64,000 nt of DNA, from contig BBDR01000003.1 in the NCBI GenBank assembly GCA_001312405.1, positions 248,001 through 312,000 of the forward strand, given 5' to 3'. The notes under the pieces are model-generated. The model saw only the letters and a list, made by a program, of their open reading frames with translations, had not been told where the DNA came from and made no database searches. How positions within the stretch are numbered: the stretch's first letter is position 1; every line of letters starts with the position of its first letter. This document shows positions 21,226 to 32,705 of the stretch, piece by piece. Source of the DNA: Clostridium sp. NkU-1. Its GTDB lineage: Bacteria; Bacillota_A; Clostridia; Lachnospirales; Lachnospiraceae. The translations under genes and the position numbers were made by a program.

Positions 21226-21250
21226 ACCCTGCAGGTATATCTTTACGCCC
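21226..21250 (+). repeat. Diverged single copy of the aroC-upstream repeat
   Basis: 25 bp matching the start of the 10172-10275 repeat unit at 19 of 25 positions, all differences being transitions (ACCCTGCAGGTATATCTTT then ACGCCC). It lies in the leader of the permease genes and is followed by further GCCC/GGGC-containing sequence. Confidence 0.45.
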
Positions 21251-21334
21251 GATGCCCGATGATGGAGGGCACGCTGTAAAGCGGGGCGGGCCCTGTCCAA
21301 TCACGTAGACACTAATAAAGAAAGGAGAACTGCT

Positions 21335-22176
21335 ATGCAAAAGTCAATGAAACGGTACTTTCCAATATTTGTTCTTCCCACACTGGCTGCATTTACCATT
21401 GCATTCCTGTACCGTTTATCATGGGAATTTATTTATCCTTTACGGAATTCACGACTGTAAAGGATGCGTCCTGGGTAGGGATATCAAATTATAAAAAAAT
21501 ATTTTTGGACCGGAATTTTATCAATGCACTGGTATTTACCGTGAAGTTTACCCTTGTGTCAGTTGTGACCATTAATACCCTGGGTTTTCTGCTGGCCTAT
21601 GTCCTCACAAGAGGAATTAAGGGAACCAATCTCTTTAGGACTGTATTTTTCATGCCAAACTTAATCGGAGGCATTGTGCTGGGTTATATCTGGCAGCTTC
21701 TGCTAAACGGAATTCTTGCAAGATTTGGCGTTACCCTTTCTTTCAGCGCCAAGTACGGCTTTTGGGGCCTGGTGATCTTAATGAACTGGCAGCTGATCGG
21801 GTATATGATGATTATTTACATTGCCGGACTTCAAAATGTTCCTGGAGAGCTGATCGAGGCCGCAAGGATCGACGGGGCTACCGGATCCCAGATATTAAAG
21901 CGCATCATGATGCCCATGGTCATGCCGTCCTTTACCATCTGTCTGTTTCTGACCCTGACAAATTCCTTTAAGCTGTTTGACCAGAACCTTGCGCTGACCG
22001 CAGGCGGGCCTGGAAGGCAGACCAGCATGCTGGCCCTTGATATTTACAATACCTTTTACGGCAGAGTCGGCTGGGAAGGGGTAGGCCAGGCAAAGGCCAC
22101 GGTGTTCTTTCTTATGGTTGCGGTCATATCTTTGACCCAGCTTACATTAACAAGGCGTAAGGAGGTGGAGAACTAA
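21335..22176 (+). CDS. Sugar ABC permease, MalF-like (one indel)
   Basis: Membrane subunit of a carbohydrate importer, about 280 aa. The start MQKSMKRYFPIFVLP at 21335 has AAAGGAG upstream. The frame breaks at about 21411 inside the first helix (AFLVPFIMGIYLSFTEF after correction). Six transmembrane helices and the EAA loop EAARIDGATGSQILKRIMMP mark a binding-protein-dependent permease. It overlaps the next permease (TAATG). Confidence 0.92.
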
Positions 22177-23046
22177 TGAGCAGAAAGGGAAAAAAATACA
22201 GAAATTCAGCAAATGGAAGTAGGAAAAACTACGGGAGCATTTTTAACGGCTGTTTTGGCGGTCCTTTCCCTGACATTTTTGTTCCCCATTGTCCTGGTTT
22301 TCATGAACTCCTTTAAGAGTAAGCTGTATATCAGCGATGCACCATTCCAGCTTCCAAAGGCAGGCACCTTTGTGGGACTTACCAACTATGTGGAAGGTAT
22401 TCGGAAAACAGGGCTTTTCCCGGCTTTTGGCAGGTCCCTGTTTATTACGGTAGCTTCTGTGGCAGTGATCATCCTGTTCACCTCCATGACGGCCTGGTTT
22501 ATAATCAGAGTAAAATCTGCATTTACAAACGTCTTATACTATGTCTTTGTATTTGCAATGATCGTGCCGTTTCAGATGGTGATGTTCACCATGTCAAAGA
22601 CAGCCAATGACTTATATTTAAACTCCATGTACGGTCTTGTGCTTCTTTATCTGGGCTTTGGATCCGGGCAGGCGGTATTTTTATTCTGCGGCTTTGTAAA
22701 GGCAATTCCCCTTGAAATCGAGGAGGCGGCTATGATTGACGGCTGTTCTCCCATTCAGACTTATTTTCATGTGGTATTCCCTATGTTAAGGCCCACGGCA
22801 GTGACCGTTGCCATCTTAAATGCCATGTGGATATGGAACGATTATTTACTTCCAAGCTTGATTCTTCCCCAGGAAAAAGGTACAATACCAATGGTCATCC
22901 AGAATCTCAAGGGCGGATATGGTTCCATTGATATGGGAGCCATGATGGCAATGCTGGTTCTGGCGATTTTTCCTATCATTGTATTTTATTTAAGTTGTCA
23001 GAAATATATCATAAAGGGCGTAGCTGCAGGTGCGGTGAAGGGCTAA
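22175..23046 (+). CDS. Sugar ABC permease, MalG-like (indel near the 5' end)
   Basis: Second membrane subunit, about 289 aa, with the EAA loop EEAAMIDGCSPIQTYFHVVFP and six helices. The ATG at 22175 overlaps the preceding stop. The A7 run at about 22190-22196 throws the first eight codons out of frame; with A6 the protein reads MSRKGKNTEIQQMEVG. If that indel is genuine, translation would have to begin at 22213. Confidence 0.92.
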
Positions 23047-23152
23047 AATTACGGAGTATTTGGCCCCTGCAGCATTCGCCGGATGCAGGAATGCAAGTCT
23101 CCCTGCACCTGGCTCATTGCTTGCGGAAATAAACAGAAAAAGGAGACTGATT

Positions 23153-24632
23153 ATGCGGGAATGTGGTATGTTGCTCCCGGTTGCAAGCCTACCGTCAAAA
23201 TACGGCATCGGGGCATTTTCAAAAGAGGCATATGAATTTATTGATCTATTAAAAAAAGCAGGTCAGCAGTATTGGCAGATACTCCCTCTGGGGCCCACCG
23301 GTTATGGGGATTCTCCTTACCAGTCATTCTCCGCATTTGCGGGAAATCCCTATTTTATTGATCTGGATGAGCTGGTTGCTGAGAGGCTGCTTACCATAGC
23401 GGAATGCGAGGCAGTGGATTTTGGAGATGATCCGAGAGATATTGACTATGAGAAAATGTATTATAACCGTTTTCCTCTGCTAAGAAAGGCTTATGGACGA
23501 TGGAAGGAGCAGGGGCATACGTCAGATGAGCCGGGAAAGCTCCTTGGAGAGGAAACGGCCGGATACTGCTTTTACATGGCGGTTAAGGATCATTTTAAGG
23601 GAAAGAGCTGGATCTGCTGGGCTGAGGATATCCGTCTCAGAAAGGAAGAGGCAGTCTCCCGGTATGAAAAGGAGCTGTCAGATGAGATCGGATTTTATGG
23701 TTTCCTTCAGATGAAATTTGAAGAGCAGTGGGGCCGGTTAAAGTCCTATGCAGGAAAGCAGGGCATCCGGATCATCGGCGACATGCCCATATATGTGGCA
23801 TTTGACAGTGCGGATTCCTGGTTTCATCCGGAGCTGTTCCAGTTTGATGAAAACTGTGAGCCTGTTGCAGTGGCAGGCTGTCCGCCGGATGGATTTTCCG
23901 CTACCGGGCAGTTATGGGGAAATCCCCTTTACCGCTGGGATTACCATGGAAAGACGGGCTACGAGTGGTGGCTGAAGCGAATGGAATACAGCTTCCGCCT
24001 TTACGATGTGGTGAGGGTAGATCATTTCCGCGGTTTTGATGAGTACTATACCATTCCTGCAGGAAGTGAGAATGCCATCCACGGTGCCTGGAAAAAAGGG
24101 CCTGGAATTGATATTTTCAACAAGATGCGGGAGAAATTCGGGACGCTGGATATCATAGCCGAAGACCTTGGATTTTTGACCCCATCGGTTTTAAAGCTGG
24201 TAAAAGATACGGGATTCCCAGGCATGAAGGTGCTGGAGTTTGCTTTTGATTCCAGAGAGGAAAGTGATTATCTGCCTCATAACTATACGCAGAACTGTGT
24301 GGTATATACGGGAACCCATGATAATAATACCATCAGGGGCTGGTATGAAGACTTATCTTTAGAGGACCGCCGGCTTTCCATTGACTATATGAATAACGAA
24401 AGAACCCCGAGAGAAGAGATCCACTGGGATTTTATCCGTCTGGCACTGGCAAGTGTAGCCAGACTGGCAGTGATACCGGTTCAGGATTATCTGGGTCTTG
24501 GCGGGGAAGCCAGGATCAATGTACCTTCCACTCTTGGAAAAAAACTGGAGATGGCGTATGGTTTCCGGAGAAATAACGAAAGAGCTTGTAGAAAAATGCA
24601 GAAAAATTGCCAGGCTTTACGGCAGGGCATGA
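23153..24632 (+). CDS. malQ: 4-alpha-glucanotransferase (indel near the 3' end)
   Basis: Amylomaltase, GH77: transfers glucan segments between malto-oligosaccharides in the cytoplasm. Start MRECGMLLPVASLPSKYGIG at 23153 with AAAAAGGAG upstream. Catalytic regions VRVDHFRGF (nucleophile Asp), DIIAEDLG (acid/base Glu) and YTGTHDNNT (third Asp) are present. The A7 run near 24540 shifts the end; the corrected tail NWRWRM...KIARLYGRA matches the family and stops at 24632. It lies behind the transporter genes and ahead of the LacI gene. Confidence 0.94.
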
Positions 24633-24654
24633 TGAAAGGAGATGAGTATTTCTG

Positions 24655-25689
24655 ATGGACTCCATTAATATTAAGGATATAGCCAGATTATGCGGGGTGG
24701 GTGTGAGCACCGTATCCCGGGCTATCAACAACCATCCGGATATCAATCCAGAGACAAAGAGCATGATCATGCAGGTGATTAAGGAAAACAACTATATTCC
24801 CAATAACAGCGCGCGGAATCTAAAACGCACTGATTCCAGAGCCATTGCGGTACTGATCAAAGGAATCGGCAATCCCTTTTTCAGCAAAATGATCCGTATT
24901 TTTGAGGAGGAGATCCAGAAAAAGAAATACTCATTTATCCTGCAGCGGGTCGATGAACAGGAAGATGAAGTGGATGTGGCTTTGGAACTGATCAAGGAAA
25001 AGAAGCCAAGGGGAATCGTGTTCCTTGGGGGATATTTTTCCCACAGCAGGGAAGAGCTTGAGCAGCTTACTGTTCCTTATGTGTTAAGTACTATCGGAAT
25101 GACAGAGTACTTAGGCGAATCTCCTGATTTTTCCTGCGTATCCGTAGATGACTACGCGGAAAGCTACAAGATGACGGATTATTTATGTAAACTTGGCCAT
25201 GAAAAGATCCTTATCTTAACCGCTGCTTCTGATGATGAGAGCATCGGCCGCCTCCGTCTGGAAGGATACAAAAAGGCCCTTTTAGACAACGGCATCACGC
25301 CTTCCCCATCCCTGATCATATTCTCAGAGGAATGCGAGGAATGCTATACCATGGACAATGGGTATCGGATGATGAACCGTGTTTTGAATGAAAAGCCGGA
25401 ATTTACGGCTGTTTACGCGATCTCAGACAGCATTGCCATCGGTGCATGCAAAGCTATCTTTGAGCGTGGCATGCGGATACCGGAGGACTATTGTATGGCC
25501 GGCTATGACGGCCTTGATATCGCCCGCTATTATAATCCCTCCATTACCACCATCCGTCAGCCGGTAGAAGAGATGGCAAAGGCCACCATTAAGATCTTAT
25601 TCGATGTAATCAAAAACAAAGCAGAGCATCAGAAAAAGGTGTTTAGAGCCGAATTAATTGAAGGAGAATCCACAAGAAGGATCAAGTGA
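24655..25689 (+). CDS. LacI family transcriptional regulator of the sugar cluster
   Basis: 344 aa, intact. N-terminal helix-turn-helix NIKDIARLCGVGVSTVSRAIN with hinge helix NNSARNLKR, then a periplasmic-binding-protein-like effector domain ending DGLDIARYYNPSITTIRQP. It is 22 bp after malQ with an AAAGGAG site, so it is likely part of the same unit. It probably binds the operator at 19538-19562 (inference). Confidence 0.92.
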   Translation: MDSINIKDIARLCGVGVSTVSRAINNHPDINPETKSMIMQVIKENNYIPNNSARNLKRTDSRAIAVLIKGIGNPFFSKMIRIFEEEIQKKKYSFILQRVDEQEDEVDVALELIKEKKPRGIVFLGGYFSHSREELEQLTVPYVLSTIGMTEYLGESPDFSCVSVDDYAESYKMTDYLCKLGHEKILILTAASDDESIGRLRLEGYKKALLDNGITPSPSLIIFSEECEECYTMDNGYRMMNRVLNEKPEFTAVYAISDSIAIGACKAIFERGMRIPEDYCMAGYDGLDIARYYNPSITTIRQPVEEMAKATIKILFDVIKNKAEHQKKVFRAELIEGESTRRIK

Positions 25690-25820
25690 TTTCACATATC
25701 GGAAATAATCCCTCCAGATCAAATGCAACATTATGAGAAAATATATCATTAATGCTTCATTTTACGCATTATTTGATATAATTATTATTAATATCTCATA
25801 TTTGATCAAGGAGGGATTTT

Positions 25821-27547
25821 ATGCATGATACCATGTTTTTCAGTCTTCTGCTAAATATTGGCCTCCTGGTGCTCATCGCCACTTTGCTGACTAAAATACC
25901 CATCGTACGCAGCATGCTTCTGTACGATAAAAATTCCCTCGGCTGCACCGCAACTCTTGCAGCCATATTCGGTCTGGTCAGCATTATTTCCACCTATACG
26001 GGCGTGCGGGAACAGGGAGCAATCGTTAACACTCGCGTGATCGGCGTATTGGCGGCCGGTTTGTTAGGAGGCCCCTGGGTCGGTATGGGGGCGGCTCTGA
26101 TCGGAGGACTTCACCGTTACTTTTTTTGATATTGGAGGCTTTACTGCCGTTTCCTGTGCCTTGTCTACCCTGGTGGAAGGCGTTGCAGGCTGCCTATTCT
26201 CCCGCCGGTTCAAAATGGGAAAAATAAGCGGTACCGGAATCTTCCTGATTACCGCAATTGTTGAAATGGGACAGATGGCAATTATACTCCTGATTTCAAG
26301 GCCTTTTCAGGCGGCCGTGCAGCTGGTGAGAGTGATCGCATTTCCTATGATTATCATGAATGCCCTGGGCATGATTATCTTTTTGGGAACCTTTAACATG
26401 GTATTCATGGAGGAAGACAGCCGGTTTGCCGAAAAATGCGTCTGGCATTGGGAATTGTGGAGAAAAGCCTGCCCCATCTGCGCAAAGGCTTATACAGCAA
26501 GGCAGATGTGGAGGCTGCTGCGGAAATCATTTACCGTTCCACTTCCTGTTCCGCCATATTGATCACGGATACCCAGAAGATCCTGGCTATGAAATCTGAT
26601 GCAGGATTATGCGCTAAAGGGGGATTCCATCCTGGCTCCTATCCTGGCATCTCTTCATGACCGGAAGCCCGCCATTTTTGATCATGCAGAAAAAGAAGAT
26701 CCTTTCTATCCCATTTTAAAAAAACCACATGATCGTAGCCGCTCCCATGACCGAAATGGACCATCTCATCGGCAGCCTGACTATGGTAGTCAAAAAGCAC
26801 TGGCACAGTTCACAATCAGACTTAAGTTTTGCTTCTGAACTGGCCAGGCTTTTCTCTACCCAGTTGGAGCTATCTTATCTGGAATACCAGAAAAAGCTGC
26901 GGCGCAAAGCGGAGTTTAAGGCTTTGCAGTCTCAGGTAAATCCCCATTTTTTACACAATGCGCTTAATACCATTTCTTACGTTAGCCGGGAGAATACGGA
27001 CAGGGCAAGGGAACTTCTCCGCTCCCTCTCCACCTACTACCGGCAGACTCTGGAAAATGACCAGTACATGCTGAACTTACACACGGAACTTTATCACATC
27101 TCAAGCTATCTGGACCTTGAAAAAGCGAGGTTTGAAGAAAAGCTATGTGTGGAAATCGATGTGGAAGAGGATTTAAACTGCATGGTTCCCGCCTTCATTC
27201 TCCAGCCACTGGTAGAAAATGCCATCCGTTACGGTGCCGATCAAATGGGAAACCGCCTGGTGTCTATTCATGCCCATGCCGGCAGCGGCTGGGTTGAAAT
27301 AGCGGTTTCCGACCATGGTACGGGATTCCCCGGAGAGGTACTTGCACGGCTGTATGCAGGAGAGCATTATGGCGGAGTAGGACTGGAGAATGTACATAAG
27401 CGGTTAATGAGCATCTACGGACAGGATAACGGACTTCACATTCAAAGCTCAGGAAATGGTTCCAAGGTCTATTTTCTGATTCCTGAGGCGGTTTCAGAAT
27501 CCAGATATATTGATGAGCTTGCTGTAACCACTTGGCAAAAAAAATAA
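25821..27547 (+). CDS. LytS-type sensor histidine kinase (about four indels)
   Basis: Membrane sensor kinase, about 575 aa once joined. N-terminal 5TM-5TMR_LYT region with repeated hydrophobic helices (IATLLTKIPIVR, NTRVIGVLAAGLLGGPWVG), a GAF-like middle domain (ALGIVEKSLPHLRKGL...AILITDTQKILA), then the His_kinase motif SQVNPHFLHNALNTISYV and an ATPase domain with QPLVENAIRYG and GGVGLENVHKRL. Breaks near 26128, 26440, 26600 and 26728. AAGGAGGG precedes ATG 25821. With the LytTR regulator and cstA downstream it resembles the BtsS/BtsR/BtsT pyruvate-sensing arrangement; that ligand is inferred. Confidence 0.88.
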
Positions 27548-27565
27548 TGGAATGGAGGAACCATC

Positions 27566-28309
27566 ATGAAAATTGCAGTAATCGATGACGAACGTCCTGC
27601 CCGAAAGGAACTGATCCACCAGATCTTATCCATATTGCCGGACAGCCTGCTCAAAGAGGCAGACAGCGGAGCTGCCGCCCTGGAACTTCTTGAGGAAGAA
27701 TCCTTTGATCTCATGTTTTTGGACATTGACTTAAATGACATGGAAGGAACTACCCTGGCATCGGCGATAAAGCGCATGCTGCCGGAGACCCAGATTGTTT
27801 TTGCCACGGCCTATTCCCAATATGCGGTGAAGGCATTTGAACTAGGGGTAAGTGATTACATCCTTAAGCCCATTGAACCGGTAAGAGTACGGCGGGTCCT
27901 TGAAAAATGCAGCCGGGAACTGGCCAGGTCACAAAAAGAAAAGTCCGCGGAGGAAGAGGGGATCCCGTCTTTTTCAGCTAACCGGATGCCCATCTGCGTG
28001 AACCGTACTATCATACTGTTAGATATCAGCCAGATCGTCTATATTGAAACATGCTTAAGAAGCTGTATCATACATACCGTCTCAAAGGATTACACGGAAA
28101 ACCAGCTGCTGGGAGAATACGAAAAGCGTCTGGTGCCTTACGGCTTCTGCCGCATCCATAAAAGCTATCTGGTCAATTTAAACCACATTGCAGAAATGTT
28201 TCCCTGGGCCGGCAGCAGTATGGCGGTCAAGATGCAGGGATTTGAACAAAATATCCTTCCTGTGGGCAGGGAAAAAGTCAAACATCTAAGACAGCTCATC
28301 GGAATTTAA
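27566..28309 (+). CDS. LytTR response regulator
   Basis: 247 aa, intact. Receiver domain with the acidic pair DDE, phospho-acceptor Asp in LMFLDIDLND and Lys in ILKPIEP, then a LytTR DNA-binding domain (about 140-245: ICVNRTIILLDISQIVYIETCLR). 18 bp after the kinase gene with AATGGAGGAA. It likely activates the adjacent cstA gene. Confidence 0.93.
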   Translation: MKIAVIDDERPARKELIHQILSILPDSLLKEADSGAAALELLEEESFDLMFLDIDLNDMEGTTLASAIKRMLPETQIVFATAYSQYAVKAFELGVSDYILKPIEPVRVRRVLEKCSRELARSQKEKSAEEEGIPSFSANRMPICVNRTIILLDISQIVYIETCLRSCIIHTVSKDYTENQLLGEYEKRLVPYGFCRIHKSYLVNLNHIAEMFPWAGSSMAVKMQGFEQNILPVGREKVKHLRQLIGI

Positions 28310-28447
28310 ATGCATTCATCCTGTTTATGACACCCATTCTGCCTTTTGTGCATTTAGCACTTCAGTTCATGCAAAAATCATTTATTTTTATACATATTAT
28401 TGTATAATCGAAGATAAGAATGGTTTTCATAATATTTTACAGGAGGT
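28310..28447 (+). promoter_or_regulatory. Probable LytTR-dependent promoter of cstA
   Basis: TATAAT at 28403-28408 has no good -35 at the proper distance, which fits an activator-dependent promoter. Upstream, 28346-28378 holds related TGCATTTAG / TTCATGCAAAA words that could be LytTR half-sites. Confidence 0.35.
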
Positions 28448-28453
28448 ATGAAT

Positions 28454-29891
28454 ATGATAAGTTTCTTTGTGTGTCTGGCATTGCTGATCATCGGTTTCTT
28501 GATCTACAGCAAGGTGACTGAAAAGGTTTTTGGCCCGGATGACAGAAAAACTCCTGCTCTGACCATGACAGACGGGAGTGATTATGTACCAATGGGAACG
28601 CCCAGGATCTTTCTGATCCAGCTTTTAAACATTGCAGGCCTGGGGCCGATTTTCGGTGCCCTGGCCGGAGCCTGCTGGCCCCAGCGTATTCCTGTGGATC
28701 ACCTTTGGTACTCTTTTAGGAGGGGGCGTCCATGATTATATGGTTGGCATGATGTCCATGCGCCATAAGGGAGCCAGTGTTTCTGAGCTTACGGGTACAT
28801 ATTTAGGAAATACCATGAAGCAGGTCATGCGGGTGTTCTCCGTGGTCCTTCTGGTTCTGGTAGGGGTTGCTTTTTCAACCGGTCCCGCAAATCTGTTAGC
28901 CATGCTGACTCCGGATGTGCTTGATTCCCGCTTTTGGCTTGTGGTAGTATTGATTTACTATTTTATTGCGACCTTTGTTCCTATTGATAAGGTTATCGGT
29001 AAGATTTACCCGTTTTTCGGCATTTGCCTGATTGTTATGGCGCTGGGGGTAGGATGTGCCATTCTCTTTAAAGGTTATCATATTCCTGAAATCACCTTAT
29101 CAAATCTTCATCCGTCAGGAACTCCCATTTGGCCGACCATGTTCATATCCGTCGCATGCGGCGCGATTTCCGGCTTTCATGCAACCCAGTCTCCGCTTAT
29201 GGCCCGCTGCCTTACCAATGAAAAGGATGGCCGCAAGGTATTTTATGGGGCAATGGTGGCAGAAGGTGTGATCGCTTTAATCTGGGCAGCTGCAGGCGTT
29301 GCATTTTACAACGGTACAGGCGGGCTTTTAACAGCATTAGGCAACGGACAATCCAGCGTAGTTTATGAAATCTGCTTCAAACTTTTGGGGCCGGTGGGTG
29401 CGGTCATCGCTATGATCGGAGTCATCGCCTGTCCAATTTCTTCTGCGGATACCGCCTATAGAAGCGCCAGGCTGACGCTGGCGGACTGGTTCCAAATGGA
29501 CCAGAAGCCTGTAAAAAACCGCTTGATTCTTACAATCCCCCTGTTGACCGTCGGTGCCATACTGACCCAGTTTGATGTACAGATCGTATGGAGGTACTTC
29601 TCCTGGAGCAACCAGACTTTGGCAATGATTGCACTCTGGTCTGCAAGCGTGTATTTATACCGGAGGAAACGTTTTTACTGGATCACAGTGCTTCCGGCAA
29701 CTTTTATGTCCGCAGTATCCTTTACTTACATCCTGATTGCGAAAGAAGGGTTCCAGCTTTCCACCGGAATTGCTTATCCGGCTGGTATCCTGTTTGCTGC
29801 GGTATGCTTTGGCGCTTTCGTTTATACCTGTGTTCTTGGTAAAGGTAAGAATGCTTCTGCTGCCTCAGAAGAGGAAGAGGCCACAGCATAA
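28454..29891 (+). CDS. cstA: CstA family peptide/pyruvate transporter (one indel)
   Basis: Carbon starvation protein A family, about 480 aa, many transmembrane helices. Conserved regions GTPRIFLIQLLNIAGLGPIFGALAG, GGGVHDYMVGMMSMRHKG, ISGFHATQSPLMARCL and CPISSADTAYRSARL are visible. One base near 28685 joins the first 80 codons to the rest. Start ATG 28454 lies 7 bp after AGGAGG; the ATG at 28448 is too close. Members under LytSR-type control transport pyruvate; older annotations say peptide uptake. Confidence 0.92.
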
Positions 29892-29913
29892 TTTCTTAAG
29901 GGTTAGACAAAAA

Positions 29914-29974
29914 GGGAGAGACTGCTGCAAAACCAGCTTAAATTAGTTTTGCAGCAGCCTCTCTCTTTTTTTGC
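29914..29974 (+). terminator. cstA terminator
   Basis: Long stem GAGAGA-CTGCTGCAAAAC / GTTTTGCAGCAG-TCTCTC followed by T7. Confidence 0.92.
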
Positions 29975-30195
29975 ATCATTAGCAAGACTCATTTTTATAT
30001 CCCCTGATTAAAGCTTTTTATTGTAAAATATACTTGAAGTGTTTCAAGAATTACAATCATCAAGATAAACAGATAGGTTATGAACGAAAATCAATAACTT
30101 ATAGTGTTGGAAAGAATGAGACTAAAAAAATGTCGAAGATATTTATGTTTCAGGATTATATGATGTTGCTGGCAGAATAAAATAATTGAAAAGAT
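29975..30195. other. Start of the AT-rich accessory block, decayed sequence
   Basis: No intact gene. Reading 30130-30180 gives a short open stretch ending DIYVSGLYDVAGRIK then a stop, which looks like the tail of a lost protein. Base composition turns clearly more AT-rich here than in the preceding core genes. Confidence 0.3.
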
Positions 30196-30426
30196 ATGGA
30201 TGCTATTTATGCCAGACAGTCAATTGACAAGAAAGACAGTTTATCCATCGAAACGCAATTGAATTTTGCCAAGAGTATTGCAGTGGGTGAACGGGGAATA
30301 TATACTGATAGAGGAATATCAGGAACGGATATCATTCACAGACCTGAATTTAAGAGACTTTTAAGTGATATAAAAAAGGGACTTGTAAGCAGAGTATTTG
30401 TTTATAAGCTGGTATGGAAGAAGTAG
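30196..30426 (+). pseudogene. Truncated serine recombinase (large resolvase family)
   Basis: Only the first 76 codons of a serine site-specific recombinase remain: AIYARQSIDKKDSLSIETQ carries the catalytic Ser region (YARQS), and GIYTDRGISGTDIIHRPEFKRLL is the next conserved block. It stops at KLVWKK, where the family continues KLDRISR. The recombinase and zinc-ribbon domains are absent. Probably a remnant of an integrative element. Confidence 0.8.
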
Positions 30427-30450
30427 GTGAAGATGTAACATGGCGTACCA

Positions 30451-30487
30451 AACACCTATCCATTATCTAGATGACTGGATAGGTGTT
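30451..30487. other. Inverted repeat after the recombinase remnant
   Basis: Perfect 10-bp arms ACACCTATCC / GGATAGGTGT separated by 15 bp. No T run follows, so it may be a recombination-site or operator arm rather than a terminator. Confidence 0.4.
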
Positions 30488-30559
30488 ATATGATTGTGAG
30501 ATTTTTGTTTCGTTACAGATAACCTATTCTTTAATTTTTATATAAATGGAGACATGATT

Positions 30560-31210
30560 ATGAAAATACTTATTGCTGAAGATGAGTTGGCTATGCAGAA
30601 AATACTTAAGCTTTATTTTGAAAATGCTGGATATGAGGTGGATGTGGCTTCTGATGGTGAAGGGGCTTTTGATAAATTGTGTCAAAATAAATATGATTTG
30701 CTAATTGCAGACTGGATGATGCCCAAAATGAATGGGATTCAATTATGTGAGGAAATACGATCTTATTCGTTACCGATTAAAATTATCATGCTGACTGCGA
30801 AAAGTGAAATTGAAAACGAGATAACCGGTTTAAGTTGTGGTGCAGATGATTATATCAGAAAACCATTTGAGCCTAAAATATTGTTGCTGCGAGTTCAAAA
30901 ATTGTTGCAAATGGAAAATATCCTGCAGTGTGGTGATTTATCTGTCAACATCAAAAATCAAACGATATACAAGGGGCCAGAGGAGATCCGGCTTACTCAA
31001 AAAGAATTTCAGCTTTTACAGTTCTTTTTACAGAATAAAGGTATTACCCTTACCAGAGATTCATTATTGCAAAGGGTGTGGGGAGATGAATATAACGGTG
31101 ATGAACGAACTCTTGATACACATATACGACGCTTAAGAAGTAAAATTGGTAAAGAATACATTACCACTTTTGTGGGAACGGGGTATAGAATGAGTGAGCC
31201 CAATGAGTAA
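30560..31210 (+). CDS. OmpR/PhoB family response regulator
   Basis: 216 aa, intact. Receiver domain with AEDE, phospho-acceptor Asp in LLIADWMMPKMNG and Lys in YIRKPFEP; winged-helix DNA-binding domain in the C-terminal half (LTQKEFQLLQFFL...TLDTHIRRLRSKIG). Start at ATG 30560 after GGAGACATG. Its stop overlaps the next gene's ATG (AATGAGTAA). It probably controls the downstream lipoprotein hydrolase. Confidence 0.93.
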   Translation: MKILIAEDELAMQKILKLYFENAGYEVDVASDGEGAFDKLCQNKYDLLIADWMMPKMNGIQLCEEIRSYSLPIKIIMLTAKSEIENEITGLSCGADDYIRKPFEPKILLLRVQKLLQMENILQCGDLSVNIKNQTIYKGPEEIRLTQKEFQLLQFFLQNKGITLTRDSLLQRVWGDEYNGDERTLDTHIRRLRSKIGKEYITTFVGTGYRMSEPNE

Positions 31211-32565
31211 GCTGGCGAAGAAATTTATTATAGGAATTATTTTTATCCTGACAGCGGTCACCCTTTTAACTGTATATATTAATTCAAACTTTATTGGACG
31301 TTACTTTCTTTATCAAGAAAAGAAAGAAATAAATGCTATTTGTAATCAGCTTATTTCCAGCGTATATCCAATCTCAGAAACGGTTCACAATATTGAAAAC
31401 TCTGAGGATGTAGTGATTGCATGGGTAGAAGGTTCTAAGGATAATAACCTGCTGAATGAACGGTTACGAGATGCATTTTTAAGAAAAGGAATTGGACTGG
31501 ATAAATACTGGCTTTGGGAACAGGATCAGCAGGAAGTTATGGAGGCTGGACGCAAAATGAGAGTCTATCAGCAGAAAAAGCTGCACTATAGTCTTCTTGT
31601 GGAATATCTGTCAATAGATAATCAATTTATTGCAGTTGCAAAAATAGTACCATCGGTGCAGCAGACACTTTATATTGTAAATAAAGTAACAATTGTCATT
31701 TTTTTTGGCGCTGGGTTTATGTCATTTTTGTTAATATCCATTCTTGTACAAAAAAATCATCAAGCCCTTGAAGAAAATAGGCGAAACGGCAAAGGCTATT
31801 TCTAATTTAGAGTTTCAAACAGTGGAAATTCACACAAACGATGAATTAGAAACTCTGGCAACAAATATTAATCATATGAGTTTTAACTTGCAGCAAGCCC
31901 ATCAGGAACTAGAGAAAAAGAATAAACAAATGAAAGAACTTTTATCCAACGTAACTCACGATCTCAAAACACCAGTTTCTCTGATGAAAGCATATGCTAA
32001 CGGTATAAGGACGGCATTGATGATGGTACATTCATAGATACAATAATAAACCAGACAGATAGGATGGAGCAGATGATTGAACGTCTATTGTGTCTGTCAA
32101 GGGTACAGCAGAAAGAATACCATTTTCAACAGATTGATATCAGTGAATGTCTAAGGGAATTGCTACAGGACTATCATTTGCAGGAAGAAACAAATCAAAT
32201 TGTATTGGAAGCCGAAATACAAGACAGTCTCTTTGTCCATTCCAATTTTGAGGTGGTAAACCTGATTTTTTTCAAATTTACTTTCTAATGCGGTGAAGTA
32301 TTCCGCTGACAAAAGAATTAAAATTAATCTATGCCTAGAAGAAGACCATTGCGTATTTCGTATTCAAAACCGCGTATCGGATGCTCAATCCATGGATACG
32401 GCGCGTTTGTGGGAACCGTTCTATGTAGCAGAACAGTCCAGAAATCAGGAGTTGTCAGGTACAGGCCTTGGTCTTGCTATTGTAAGAGATGCATCCGAAC
32501 GGTTGGGATGTATATGTGAATGTACTTTGGATAAAAAGATTATTACATTCTCTGTAACTTTTTAG
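31203..32565 (+). CDS. Sensor histidine kinase (three indels)
   Basis: About 454 aa after repair. N-terminal transmembrane helix (8-28), an extracellular sensor segment, a second transmembrane helix near 165-185, a HAMP-like linker, the H-box LLSNVTHDLKTPVSLMKAYANGI, and ATPase motifs including N-box SNAVKYSAD and GTGLGLAIV. Breaks near 31765, 32010 and 32265. ATG 31203 overlaps the regulator's stop, so the pair is coupled. The N-box spans the last break, which shows the fragments were one gene. Confidence 0.9.
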
Positions 32566-32705
32566 ACTGATTTAATTCTTTGATAGCCAGTAATACAGCC
32601 AATACGTATTTCTTTTTTTGTTTGTTGCAATTTATCATTTTGACAAATGGATGTAACATGACCGATTTATAATAATGGGCAACGACAAGAAAGGAGAATT
32701 AGAAA

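Noticed and set aside
23060..23152. N-terminal extension of malQ to 23060
   Set aside because: The extension has no family similarity and the AAAAAGGAG site fits ATG 23153.
30196..30426. A functional integrase for the cassette array
   Set aside because: The fragment has only the first 76 codons of a serine recombinase and lies 13 kb away; it cannot be active.
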